Made by a program: the position numbers and the translations under genes
Part shown: positions 12,011 through 23,339 of the stretch, in pieces
Numbering within the stretch: position 1 is the stretch's first letter
How the letters are laid out: every line of letters begins with the position of its first letter
Notes under the pieces: model-generated
Database searches by the model: none
What the model saw: the letters and a program-made list of their open reading frames with translations, nothing else
Told to the model about the DNA's origin: nothing
Assembly: GCF_000002985.6 (NCBI RefSeq)
Contig: NC_003282.8
Coordinates: 13,082,001-13,146,000 of the forward strand
DNA: 64,000 nt
Direction of reading: 5' to 3'
From: Caenorhabditis elegans
Taxonomy: Eukaryota > Nematoda > Chromadorea > Rhabditida > Rhabditidae

Positions 12011-13379
12011 ATGTCAGCCAAAAATAAAGAGCTCGCCGAAGAGGACGTGCTCAACATGACATGCGACAAGCTTCGCAAGGAGTTAAAGAAGAAAAGGGCT
12101 TCGACTGCGGGAAAGAAATCGGAACTTCAATCGCGTCTTTTGGAGGTTTGAACTCAGTCGAAACAATGTGATTAATTTAACTTTTTCAGTTTCTCGCTGG
12201 CCAAAATAATGCCGGAAACGGGGAGGCAATCAGGGAAGAGCCGGAAGCCGAGGCTATGGACACCGACGAAGCACCTGCCAATCGCACATTCACAGTTGAA
12301 GAGGAAGAAGAAACTGAGAATACTACTGGCAGATTTGTTCGTAAGTTATATTCCATTTAGTTGAAATTTAAACAGCTTTATTACAGACGAGAATACTCCG
12401 ACAAATGCGGTTGCTGTCGTTTTGGATGATGACTTGAGAAACCGTCTCTGTGGCAGTTTGGGAATCGATCTGCAAAGCTTCGAGGTGAAGTCACGCCCGA
12501 GAGTTCATCGTCTTTCGACAAGACTGTCTCTCCGCGCTAGTTCGTCGACTCCTCAAACATCTGAGCGACCAGGAATGCCGATCGAGAACAGAGGAATTAC
12601 GCCAGTTCGTCAGCGTGCTCCATCCAGTGGAAGAGACAGATTCGCAATGATTCATGCAAGAGAGATGGAAAAAGAAGAAACACTCGGAGAGCGTCAAGAA
12701 CGATTGAAGAAACGACACGAATTCATGACCGGCGACGTCCCAGAAGCTATCAGGAGACTTGCTACCCCGAAAAGTGTGCCAAGACGTGACCCAGTTGATA
12801 GATCAACTACAAGATCTGCTGCGCGCAATTGGCAAGTTCAGGATCCTGAGAAAATGTCCTTCCAATTCGGGGATAAATCTGCTGATGATTTTCCCGCTCT
12901 TGTCAGCTCACGAGCTGGCTGCTCATCGTCATCTGCTGCCACCACCTCTACCAAAAAGACAAAGTCCGTTGCAAGATCTCATGTGGACGTGAAGAAGCTC
13001 ACCAAGTCACAAATCCCGAAACCATGCCGTTTAACTTCTCGAAAAATCATTCCTGCAACTGTCCCAGAAGATGATACATTCACCGAGTACATTTCCACGC
13101 CAAAAGGAACCACTCCAACTAGAGGTAACTATTCATATTTATCTTTTTTTCGCTAATTCATAGCAATTTTTAGTTCCACGACGTGCTGGTTACACACCAC
13201 ACTCTACGAGAAAAGTGTTCGTCGACACGACTCAATTGACGGATCGCGAGTTCACTTTGGCACTGGAGGAAGGATTAATCCCCGGAAGAGCTGCCACGAA
13301 CCTCGAGAAACAACAAGTGGAGAACAAGAAGCGCCGTGACGACATTATCGCACTCAAGCGTAAAATGAATATCAAGTAG
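12011..13379 (+). CDS. SAP-domain, NuSAP-like spindle protein
   Basis: Four exons (12011-12145, 12190-12340, 12387-13124, 13174-13379) give 409 residues; the ATG follows a TTTCAG acceptor by four bases. Residues about 15-45 form a SAP helix-extension-helix (MTCDKLRKELKKKR, then GKKSELQSRLLE), a DNA-binding fold. An acidic stretch follows (residues 60-95), then a long Ser/Thr/Arg-rich basic region. The segment FAMIHAREMEKEETLGERQ with RLKKRHEF resembles NuSAP (HEAHFKEME followed by RKKKHFEEH), and the basic C-terminal helix ending ALKRKMNIK resembles the NuSAP microtubule-binding end. NuSAP cross-links spindle microtubules near chromatin. The match is from memory of the family and rests on domain order plus these two short segments. 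The gene is followed about 390 bp later by rfc-3 on the same strand. Confidence 0.7.
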
Positions 13380-13586
13380 ATATCTCAATTATTTTCTTAT
13401 TTATCTTCACTCACTCGTCTCACTAGGCTAAACCTGTAAAATATTTCGTTGTTGACTTGTCGAGTTTCTGAAAATGAATTCTTTTAATTTATTACAATTC
13501 TCTTTATTTATTTTCTATTTATTTATTCCTCTATTCAATTGTTTGCGACAATTGTGATATCTTTGAATATGTCTTTTAATTTTTTT

Positions 13587-13709
13587 AGCAAGAAATATAC
13601 GGTGGATCCGGATTCCCGAAGCGCAATTCGCGGCACGGTTTAATTTTTTAATTTACCATAAAAGCGCGTGCCGCGGAATTACTTTTCGGGTTCCACCTTC
13701 TATTTCTCG
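13587..13709. other. Imperfect 120-nt hairpin between NuSAP-like gene and rfc-3
   Basis: The left arm carries AGAAATA, GGTGGA and CAATTCGCGGCACG; the right arm carries CGTGCCGCGGAATT, TCCACC and TATTTCT in mirrored order. A 25-30 base AT-rich loop (TTTAATTTTTTAATTTACC) separates them. It sits in the intergenic gap shortly upstream of the rfc-3 trans-splice site. It may be a small interspersed inverted repeat or a structured RNA or regulatory element. Confidence 0.5.
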
Positions 13710-13768
13710 CGCTTATTTTGGACTTTAATTACTCTGACAATATAATATTAATCTTTTCTAGTGCAAAA

Positions 13769-14938
13769 ATGGCGTTGTGGGTGGACAAATATCGACCAAA
13801 GGACTTGTTGGGAAAGGATGGCGTTGATTATCACATCGAGCAGGCCAATCATTTGAAGTTTCTCTCCGCAGACTGTATGCCGCATCTCTTGTTCTGTGGT
13901 CCCAGTGGAGCTGGAAAAAAGACACGGATCAAGTGTCTGTTGAGGTTTAATTATTGGTAAATTCAGTAAATAAAATAATATTTTTCAGAGAGCTTTACGG
14001 TGTTGGAGTCGAGAAAACGCAGCTCATCATGAAGTCGTTCACTAGTCCGTCGAATAAAAAACTTGAAATACAGACTGTCTCGAGCAATTATCACATCGAA
14101 ATGACGCCGTCTGATGTTGGAATCTATGATCGAGTTGTTGTGCAGGATCTCGTTAAAGAAATGGCACAAACGTCTCAAATCGAATCAACTTCTCAAAGAT
14201 CGTTCAAAGTTGTCGTTCTTTGTGAAGCGGACTCACTGACTCGTGATGCTCAACACGGACTTCGTCGAACTATGGAGAAGTACGCGAATAACTGTAAAAT
14301 CGTTTTGAGCTGTGAATCCCTGTCCCGTATCATTGAGCCACTTCAATCTCGTTGCATCATCATCAATGTGCCAGCTCCAACCGATGAAGATGTGACCAAA
14401 GTCTTGCGGAAAGTGATTGAACGGGAGAGCTTTCTACTTCCGGAGAACGTTTTGCAAAAGATTGTGGAGAAGTCTGAAGGAAATCTGAGAAGAGCTATTC
14501 TGATGACTGAGGCTTTAAGAATGGAGAACGAGAGTGGTGTGGCTGAAAGTGTAGTAATTCCGGTTCCGGAATGGGAGATTTATATCCAAGAGACTGCTCG
14601 TCTGATCCTCCAGAAACAGAGCTCCGATATGCTTCTGAAAGTTCGCGAACGATTGTACGAATTGCTCTCCAGATGTATTCCACCAACTGTCATTTTTAAG
14701 GTGAGTTATAAGCACACAAATAGTATAAAATGTTCAAAAATATTTAGAAATACATTTTCAGAAACTTCTCGAGCATCTCCTTCCCAAATGTCCGCCACAA
14801 ATTGCACGTGAAGTTGTCAGTGAAGCAGCGAAATTCGAGCATCGCCTTGTTCTCGGACAAAAAGCAATTTTCCATCTTGAAGGATTCGTCGCCGCTTTCA
14901 TGGACATTTACCTTACTAATGCTTCTAAACCCAAGTGA
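13769..14938 (+). CDS. rfc-3: Replication factor C subunit 3 (clamp loader small subunit)
   Basis: Three exons (13769-13944, 13989-14700, 14762-14938) give 354 residues, against 356 for the human RFC3 subunit. The ATG follows TTTTCTAG by eight bases. The AAA+ fold is clear: N-terminal LWVDKYRP (RFC box), Walker A GPSGAGKKT at about residues 44-52, a sensor/Walker B region VVLCEADSLTRDAQHGLRRT, and the arginine-finger SRC motif at about 179-181 (EPLQSRCIII). The rather divergent Walker B (CEAD in place of DExx) is typical of this RFC3/yeast Rfc5 type subunit. The pentameric complex loads PCNA onto primed DNA in the nucleus. It converges with dli-1, with under 200 bp between stop codons. Confidence 0.93.
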
Positions 14939-15115
14939 TCTCTGTCCCCGCGTATTATATTATTCTACTTTTGTGTAATCATAAACTTGAAACGAACTAC
15001 ATTATGGTTGTGTGGGTATTTACAGAAACAGCATATAATAAAAATCGTATCGCAAAGGAGAATAAAATGACCGGCGATAAAGCTTAAAATATTTAAATAG
15101 ATTATGAAAATGACG

Positions 15116-16730
15116 TTATGCATCACTGTCCCGGGGTTGAGGTTTCGGGCTTTGCGCAGACTTCAGAAGACGATCGAGTTGGGCCTGGGTGGCTGCGGCA
15201 TCCATCGGCTGGGAAACAGTGGAAGGAGAGCTCACCTTGCTCGGCTTGTCCTGAAATATGGAAATTCACATAGAAAAAAGATCTAAGATTGATTTACCTT
15301 ATTGAGCAAGTTGGAGAAGAAATTGGCGAGTGGACTGTCCTTATCGGTAGGCTCTTCTTGCATAGTCCTCGGCTTGGGAGCGGCCGTAGTGGTTGAAGTT
15401 GCCAGGATGTCCATCAACTTCTTCAAGAAAGCCTGATCTTCCTCGGCTTCGATGAGCTGCTCTTTTGCGACAGGTCTAAGCTTATCGCGAGTCGGCTCTA
15501 AAGCTGAATCCACATCCGGAATAGACTCCTGAAATTAATCATGAACTCGGATTCTCCAATTACTTATGTAAAACTTACACGAATAATATCGATCTTTTTC
15601 TCTCCGTCCCATCCAGCTGGAACAAAGATCGACTCTCTTTCAATCACTTGAGCTGCACTGGTAAAAGCCGTGCCAAAAGATCGATGTACAATGTACTTTT
15701 GGAGGAGCTGAATATTTTTAGTCTCTTTTGCGCTGGTGAAGACAAGAGTCGCTCCGAGACTGAGGCAGAATTTTCTCAGTTGAATGCTGATCTTCGCGAA
15801 TTGAGCATCTGTGAATTCCTTTCCTAAAACTTTTGCAAACATCATTTATTTTATTTTTCTTTAAATAATATACCCAGGTCAGATTTGGTAATGACCACCA
15901 TGAACGTGACTCCACAGTTCTCAGTAAGAGTTCCTTGGTCGAGAGGAAGAAGGTTGTGCTCATCGGCGAAACTTCCAACTACGGAAGTGCTCATTTGTGA
16001 TTGAACCGGATCCACATACTCTTGCCACATTTTTTCTTCTGGAAAAAATTATTTTAAATTGCATGAAGTAAAGAGTTTATAAGCTTACGTTGAGATCTAC
16101 CGGCTTTCAAGTCTTCTTTGGTGAAATGTTTCTGAGCTTGCTCGGTGCACACATTTGCCCATCTTTTCAAGGAATGAATGAGATCTGAATAATTAAATAC
16201 TTATTTATTTGAATATATAATACTTACTCGGATTATCAATGCTCGCGGTAAGAATGAAGATAGCTTCCGCGGGAGTTGCTGGAAGAGCATGTTTCAGAAG
16301 GGAAGCACACGCCGCATTCCCATCCAAAGACCAGACAGGGATTTGAAGCAACTCTGATGGATTGAGATTGGCTCCGGCTGTTCCCAGTTGATATGCATAA
16401 CTGGCGTCACGAGCATCATTTTGCACGTGGAGCACACGATATCCAAGTAGTGATTTTGGCTTCACGGTTCTATCAGATTTGTCCAGACGGGAAAGAAGAG
16501 ACGACTTTCCGCTTCGGTTGTCCCCCAGAACAATCACCGTGCTGCCTTGATTCGTGTTTGTCTTTTTGGAAGCAAGGAGCTCTCGCCTGAAATATGATTT
16601 TCAAATAGTATATTTCGTAATAATACAACAAATACCAAATTCCGACTTCTTCGTCTGTCGAAGAATACAAAACCGGAAGCACAGCATTTGCTGTATCATC
16701 AAACTCCAGTGGTTGCGCAGTTGGTGGCAT
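15116..16730 (-). CDS. dli-1: Dynein light intermediate chain
   Basis: Seven exons on the minus strand (16730-16636, 16586-16228, 16184-16089, 16038-15874, 15823-15579, 15528-15298, 15250-15116) give 441 residues. A Ras-like domain opens with a P-loop GDNRSGKSS (about residues 53-61). The family segments RKFCLSLGATLVFTSAKETK and ERESIFVPAGWDGEKKIDII follow. The C-terminal third is low-complexity with a helical LDRLL stretch, the region that in this family contacts cargo adaptors. The protein is a subunit of cytoplasmic dynein 1 needed for retrograde transport and spindle function. Exon 5 is chosen to start at 15823 because only that acceptor keeps the frame. The start codon faces the small TIM gene across a roughly 310-bp divergent promoter. 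Confidence 0.92.
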
Positions 16731-17042
16731 TTTCTCGAAGAAAATCAATTTTTTTTTAAAATTTAATTTAAATGAAATTAAACTCAAGTCCCTCGGAGAA
16801 GTTCGTCTGCGTCTCCGCGACAAGTACACTCTCTATGCTTCGTGGAAAGATATTGAAATCATGAAAAGCGCTGCGCCTTTAAACTTCCGCAAACACCGTG
16901 ACGGTAAAATACACAGAAACTTTTTGTTTTTTTTGTTGCATTTTGCATGCAAATTTTTTCTCTTTATTTAATTTTTTACTCATTTTCTTAACTTCAAATT
17001 TCAGATTATTCTCATTTCGGGGCGTTGACTGTTTTATGCTTT

Positions 17043-17477
17043 ATGAATACTATTCAAAATATTCAACAGGTGCTCAGAAAAAAGGAAAATCCTCTCCCGC
17101 GCATTTATGTCTTTAATTTCAGCTTCGTGAATTTCTAACCGTCTACAACACTCTCAGCGAACGTTGTTTCAACGCCTGCGCTCGTGACTACACCACATCA
17201 ACACTCACAAAGGACGAAGGGTCCTGTGTCAGTCAATGTAAGATTTATTGTATTGTATAAACACGATTTTGTAATCAAAATTTCAGGTATTGACAAGCAG
17301 ATGCTAGTGAACCGTCGGTTTATGCTAGTATTCGCAGAACAAGCACCAAAAGCACTTTTCAAGCAAGGAGAGCAATCGCCAACCGAAGCAATCAAATCCG
17401 CTAAGCCAGAGCCAGCGGTCCCAGCTCCAGAAGCCACTCCTGTTGAAACTACTCCAGTTATTGAAGAAAATAAGTGA
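17043..17477 (+). CDS. tin-9.2: Small TIM (Tim9-type) mitochondrial import chaperone
   Basis: Three exons (17043-17069, 17123-17237, 17287-17477) give 110 residues. The first exon codes for only nine residues (MNTIQNIQQ). Twin CX3C motifs are present: C24-x3-C28 and C44-x3-C48, 15 residues apart, as in Tim9/Tim10, with the Tim9-like [15 protein letters not shown] lead-in. Small TIMs form hexamers in the mitochondrial intermembrane space that escort hydrophobic precursors. An unusual feature is the C-terminal extension of about 35 residues rich in Pro, Glu and Ala. Its stop codon lies only 46 bases before the acceptor of the exosome gene, so the two are transcribed together or share a pre-mRNA. 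Confidence 0.88.
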
Positions 17478-17526
17478 GATTTTCCATAATTTCTTTTAAA
17501 AAATCACGAATAATCTTTTGCAGACA

Positions 17527-18519
17527 ATGAACATCATCTCTGAACATGGTTTCCGTATTGACGGCCGCCGTCCCGCTCAGATTCGTAACATTAACACTCG
17601 TCTTGGCTTGAACAGAAATGCGGAGGGAAGCTGTTATCTGGAACATGGTAATACCAAGGTTGGTTTTTTTTTAAGTTTTGAATTTAATTTCAAGTTACAT
17701 TATTCTCTTTTCAGGTTCTTTGTGCAGTTTATGGTCCGTATGAAGGCAAATCGTCAAAAAGAATCGAAGATAAATGTGCCATTGTTTGTCAGTATAGTGC
17801 AACAAAGTTTTCGGGACTTGAAAGAAAAAATCGTACACGTGGAGATCGAAAATCAACTGAAATCAGCAGACTTCTTGAGAAAGCATTCGAATCAGTTATT
17901 CTGACGGAAGCATTTCCTCGATCACAACTTGATATTTTCTGTGAAGTAATCCAAGGAGACGGCTCCAACCTGGCCGCCTGTGTCAATGCAACTTCTTTGG
18001 CTCTTGCTGATGCAGGAATCCCAATGAAAGGCATCGCATCTGCAGCGACGTGTGGTGTTGTCGATGGAAAACCAATTGTTGATCTTACTTCTAGAGAAGA
18101 AACTGATCTCCTTCCCAGAGTTACTGTATGTTTAGGCTGAAAAATTGTCTAATTTAATGAATTTTGTAATGAGACTTCTCAAAAATTGCCGTAATTTCAA
18201 TATTCCGGGAACCGAAATCATATTTTGGTTGCTATTCTAAAAAAAAAAATGTCCAAAATTTTAAGTTATTTTCCGAAAAATCGGGAAAAAACACAAACTT
18301 TCGATTTTTCGTTAAAAAATAATTGCTTAAAATTTTCAGCTCGCCACAATCTGCGGTCGTGACGAAGTGATTCTCGTGGAACTTCAAAATCGTCTTCACA
18401 TTGATCATCTTTCCACAGTCATGGATGCAGCGAAAGCCACGTGTGCTGACGTGTACGAATGTCTCGCAGTAGTTGCTCAGCAACATCTGAAAGCTTGTGC
18501 TCCGATTCTAGGCAATTAG
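17527..18519 (+). CDS. exos-4.1: Exosome core subunit RRP41 (RNase PH fold)
   Basis: Three exons (17527-17658, 17715-18125, 18340-18519) give 240 residues, close to human EXOSC4 (245). Family segments are in order: FRIDGRRPAQIRNI, GSCYLEHGNTKVLCAVYGP, FPRSQLDIFCEVIQGDGS and the GIASAATCGVV region with DLTSREE. In animals this subunit forms part of the catalytically inert six-member ring that channels RNA to the nuclease subunits for 3'-5' processing and decay in nucleus and cytoplasm. The start ATG is three bases after CTTTTGCAG, itself 46 bases after the small TIM stop; it is therefore a downstream cistron or an alternative splice product of the same locus. The next gene follows after 196 bases. 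Confidence 0.92.
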
Positions 18520-18715
18520 CTGTTCTTTTTTTCTTATTCATTGTTGTTTTGAGTTGTTATTCCTTTTTTTTTAAACCCATTTTTTGCAGTCGATAAATCA
18601 GTTTTTTCAAATTTAATCTTAGAAATTTTGTAAAATTTTATATGTTTCCGTCTCATTTTCGTACTTTTCTTGTTCAAATCTTGATATTTTTTTAAAAAAA
18701 TTGCAAATATCTAGA

Positions 18716-21700
18716 ATGTGGAGCCGTGGATTACCCACGCTTTGCAGGACGATTCCGTGTCGTCAGTTTTCCGTCGCAGCTCAAAGTGGAGCTGGTCCTG
18801 CAGAAATTGATGGTAGGTGCAGATTTTTTTTGCTCTAAATGGCCAGAATTTTATTAAAATTGTCAAAAAAATTTCAAAAAATAGCTAATTTCCGCTAGAA
18901 TCTCCAACTTGACCAACTTTAGAGCGGCCGGAAAATAATTTTAATTCGATTATTGTGCTACTTTGGTTTATTTTACGTTATTTCGTAAATTTAGGGTAAT
19001 TTTAAGCAAATTTGGCTTTAAATGTACCAATTTTTACGAAAAAACATGTGATAAATGACCAAAATAAGACAAAAATTTAATAAAAGGGAAATTTGGCAAA
19101 ATATTTGAAAAATTTTGCGAAATGTGAGATTTTAGCTAAAATCAAGTGTTTTTCGACATTTTTGAAGTTTCGCAATAAGCTTTTCGGGTTATTTTTAGTA
19201 AAAAAAAGTAGAATAATGCAAAAAACATCAAAAAATATTTGAATTCCAGATTTCCTCCATTCCATCGCCGCTGCTCCAACACAGAAGCTCGTGAAAAACA
19301 GAACTGTATTAGAAACTTCGACGGAATTTTTCAAGGTACTCAATAAGCTTAAGCTCCATTTAAATTGTTCAATTATTTAAGTGGCTCGAACAAAATCCCA
19401 TAAAATCGATTGATCAATTCATCACAGCTGCACAAATGGCTATCACTGTGAAATCAACGGAACAAAATAAGGCGTTTTCGAAAATTGATGATATTGCGAA
19501 GAAAGTTCTGCCGAAATTCTATGAAAATTTTGGACCGAAGGAGACAGTGGATGCATTGCGATTTGTTTTGCAGCTGAATTCAAAGGGAAAAGTCTCGACG
19601 GATATTCAGAATTTGTTCCTTGAAAAAAGTATGATTTATCCAACAAAACTACTTATTTGAATATGATAATTCTACTTTTTTGATCTAAAATTGATTTTAA
19701 AAAATGTAGAAAAAGATTCGCTCCATCTGAAAATAATTTTTAGTTTTGTTGAAAATGAAAAATTGGAAATTTTGTTAGTTTTTTGATAATATAATGTTTA
19801 ATTGACTTAAAAACACATTTTCATTTAAAAAAAATTCGGCAAAAATCGACGAAAATTAAGGAAACTCGTTGAAAACAGAAATCAGCATCTGATAAAGATT
19901 AAAATTCTCGTAAATCGACACATGGCTCGTCTCTGGCGCGAAAATTCGGCGTTTGAAAAATCTCATTTGGACGCAAGTGAAAGGAGAAAATTTGGAGTGA
20001 TTCAAAAATATTTTTCTCAGATTTCGGTGCTCAACCTAAAGGTAGAGGTGAGGCCTAGTGGCCTTATTTAAATTTTTCAACAAAAAAAATTATTAATAAT
20101 ATTTTATCAGATGGAACGAATCCTTTTCATCAATTTTAGAAAAAAAAAAGTTGATTTTCAGTAGTATTGTGCGTTTTCCTAAACATTTTCCGAAAGATAT
20201 TTCAAATAAAACGTAAAATTTCAGAAATAAGTCAATCCGATCTACAAACTGTTCCATTTGACACACTTGTGATGATCATTCGATATTCAAAATCTTCAAT
20301 CGATCAAAATGTTATCGAATCTATTGCGACTTCATTGATTTCTAGAATCGAAAAGTAATTAAATAATTTAGATTTAAAAGCTCTATTTAATATCTAATTT
20401 TCCAGAGAACTGGCAAATCCTGCAGATCTCCTAGCAATTCTCGCCGGTGATGGATACGAAAAATCAAAATGGTTTCACAACGAAGCGTTCCTCAAAAAAG
20501 CCGAACGACTTGTAGCAGTAATGGGAATGGCTGAAAAATGTGCTCTTTTGAAGCATATGGCAGTGAATAAGCAAAGAAATCGACAGCTACTTGGAGCAAT
20601 AATCAACGCGATTTCCAGTTCCAGTCAAGTTCTTACAGTATCACAAATTGTCAGTGTCACCGGCTCATGTTCTGCTCTCACCTATTATCCACCAAAAATT
20701 GCACGGAAAATCTCCAACGACCTCGAGAAAAATTCGAATGTTCTTGCTCAATGGGATGATGTGCTCAGCATTGCCGATTCATTTATTCGTATGAGAATGG
20801 GTGATCAAAAGTCATGGAATCTTCTTGTTCGATGGGCAATTGAAAATGTGAAGCAAGCACATCCGGCTCGATTGAGCAAATTTGTCTCCGGGCTCGCTAG
20901 AATTGGAGAACCATCTGGAAAACCGTTGGCAAAAGCGCTCAAACCATTTTTGGTGAAGGAAAAAGCTTCGACGCCCAACAATTGGCTGAATATCGTCTTT
21001 TCTCTTGCATATTTTCAAGAACTTGAAGCAGTTCATGCGGATTCGGTGCTCAATAAGAGTTTTGTAGATCAAATCATGAATTCAACAATGTAAGAAATTA
21101 TTTGGAAATTGAAGAGGTGCAAACGCGCTCCAAATTAAAACACTCCGCAACTAAACGTTGGGTCTCGTTAGGTTTTCGGTTTTCCGATTTTTCCGAAAAT
21201 TCAAAAATCAAAAATTTAGTTTTGCGACATTCCTAAACAAATTCGATTTTTTCGAAAATTGCTTAAAAATTTAGGATTTTTTTTTGAAGACAATGATTTT
21301 GATTTTTTTTCAAAATGAGCAAACAAATAAATTTTTATTATTAATTTTCGAAACATTTTCTAAAGATTTTTCGAAAACTCCGGAAAATCGATATGAATTT
21401 TATCTCAATTTCGACATTAAAATTATTAGAAAAAAAGTTTTTAAAAATTTTTTAAGTTAAAAGAAAAATATTTTTAAAAATCACAATATAAATTTAAAAT
21501 GCTGGGAAACACGAAAAAAATGCCAATTTTTTTTTGCTTTTTCGGTTTTTGCTAGGGAAAACTAAAAATAGTCGATTTTGCAGAAACTCGAAAAAAATGC
21601 TGAAAATTTACCAAAAAATTCAAATTTTGTTTATGATGATGAAAAAACAACATATAATTTTTCCAAAAAAAGGCCAAAATGTGGTTTTTTTTCTCCAATT

Positions 21701-22515
21701 TTAGTTTTAAAAGTTGAAAAACTGACTTCCTTATTGTCAATACCTAACGAGACCCAAGGTTTAAGGGCGGAGTGTTTTCAAAAGGCATTTTTCTGCATCC
21801 CCATTTATAATATCAAAAATTGTCAATAATTTCCCAATTTTTCAGGGAAATTCACGATCGACTCCGAAAAGCGATGACTCTTCTAATGATCAGTTCAGCG
21901 GCTAAAGTTGATATGCAGGGAAAATACGAAGGACCAACAGTGAATAAGGAAACATTTGCTCGATTTGGAATCAATTTCGACGCGAAAACGATTCGGAACG
22001 CGAGGCAACTGAAATATTCGAGCAATCATTCAGAATGCGATCGATATTTTTTAAAGTCATTATTCAAACTTGCTCCACAAGATACTCATTGTCAACTTCC
22101 GAATGTTGAAGATTGTGGAGCTTTTGTCGATGCCTATGTTATGCCAGATCCGGTATATTATTTTCAATTAAAAAATATTTTTGAAAAAAAATGTTTTTTT
22201 TTTCAGAATTCCAACTTGCTAGTGAACACATCACAATGGGGCTCGAAAAAACCCAGGCCTCTATTTTTCTACGGATGGTTGCAAACTAAACAGGTAAGCA
22301 TTTTCGAATCTCATAAAATCATATAAAATTCTAAATTTCAGAACACAGAAACGAGCGGCGAAATCAATACAGTTGGGCAAGAACAATTGGGACTTCGACT
22401 GATGCGTTCCGCTGGCTTCGATCCAGTAGTCGTCTTCAAAACGGAACTCGACTATTGCTCCACAGAAATTGATCAAGTGAATCTGCTACGGGATAAAATA
22501 CATAAGAAGAATTAA
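18716..22515 (+). CDS. FASTK-family-like mitochondrial RNA protein
   Basis: Eight exons (18716-18812, 19250-19335, 19382-19628, 20225-20354, 20406-21089, 21846-22152, 22207-22293, 22342-22515) give 603 residues. The N-terminus (MWSRGLPTLCRTIPCRQFSV) is basic and hydroxylated like a mitochondrial targeting peptide. The body is a helical-repeat array. The C-terminus resembles a RAP-type fold: FFYGWLQTKQ, then EQLGLRLMRSAGFDPVVVF and DQVNLLRDKI. This order suggests the FASTK/FASTKD group, which acts on mitochondrial RNA; the assignment is by architecture and is moderate. The 196-bp gap from exos-4.1 fits an operon. Introns 3 and 5 are long and repeat-bearing. The second-exon and fourth-exon borders are fixed by frame. 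Confidence 0.65.
19775..19985. repeat. Single arm of the fold-back family seen at 10545-11010
   Basis: The words TTTTTTGATAATATAATG, ATCAGCATCTGATAAAGATT, CTCGTAAATCGACACATG and GTCTCTGGCGCGAAAATTCG occur in the same order as in the right arm of the repeat in the PRCC-like gene. No second arm is apparent, so this copy is truncated or solo. It lies in intron 3 of the FASTK-like gene. Confidence 0.6.
21140..21780. repeat. Inverted-repeat ends inside FASTK-like intron 5
   Basis: The intron is bounded by CACTCCGC and CGTTGGGTCTCGTTAGGTTTT on the left and by CCTAACGAGACCCAAGG with GGCGGAGTGTTTTC on the right. These words are mutually complementary. The roughly 600 bases between them are very AT-rich with no gene. 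This is the appearance of a non-autonomous element with terminal inverted repeats inserted in the intron. Confidence 0.6.
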
Positions 22516-22826
22516 TTTTTTTGATAAAAGATTATATTTCTAGCGCCCCTAGTCTTTATTGTTTTGTTGTTATTCATTTTTATTCAATATTTTTTAGATT
22601 TGAGATTATAATAAAACAAATTTATAAAGGTTTCGATGAAATTTTAGAATTTTCTGTGAACTGTCTTTTGAACAGAATATGAATATTTTTGCGGGAATTT
22701 ATTGTTTATTGATCAAATTTTATTTGTCTTTCCTGTTGGTTTTTTCTTCTATTTTTTCTTTTCTCTTGGGTGGCAATTTTCAGGTTTCAATTACAAATTT
22801 AAATAGTCTTATATTTAAGATCTTAT

Positions 22827-23012
22827 CACGTGGTGTCAGAGTGTCTCATTTCGGTTTGATCTACATTGATCTACAAAAAATGCGGGAAAAGAGACGCAGA
22901 GTTCTCAACTTATTTTGGATGGTTAAGAACGTGCTGACGTCACTTTTTTTTCTGGCAAAAAATTCCCGCATTTTTTGTAGATCAAACCGTGATGGGACAG
23001 CCTGGCGTGATT
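22827..23012. repeat. Fold-back interspersed repeat, copy 2
   Basis: Same family as 6830-7014. It has CACGTGGTGTCAGAGTGTCT at the left end, AGAACGTGCTGACGTCAC in the centre and ATTTTTTGTAGATCAAACC with GGGACAGCCTGGC at the right. It fills most of the gap between the FASTK-like gene and rde-11. Confidence 0.65.
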
Positions 23013-23339
23013 ATACGTGATTATATTTATACTTTTTTTTGTGACAATTTGATCTTGACCTCTGGAGGTCTCTACAAACGGTTTTGTCCACTTTCTAAAA
23101 GAAAAAACCGGGGAAAAACTAAAATTAAAAATTCACGCGCGTGACCCAATTTCGAGTGACATTCCGGCCCTGATCATTTCTTCTCTGATCATCTTTCTAA
23201 AATTCATTAAATTCATTAGTTTCTACATTTTAGTTCCTGAAAACTTGCTTCATTTCTTTTTCCAATCAACCAATAGGTCTCTTTTTTTTTAATTTTTCGA
23301 TAATTTAAATTAATTTAATTACAGCAGAAATTTCAGAAC

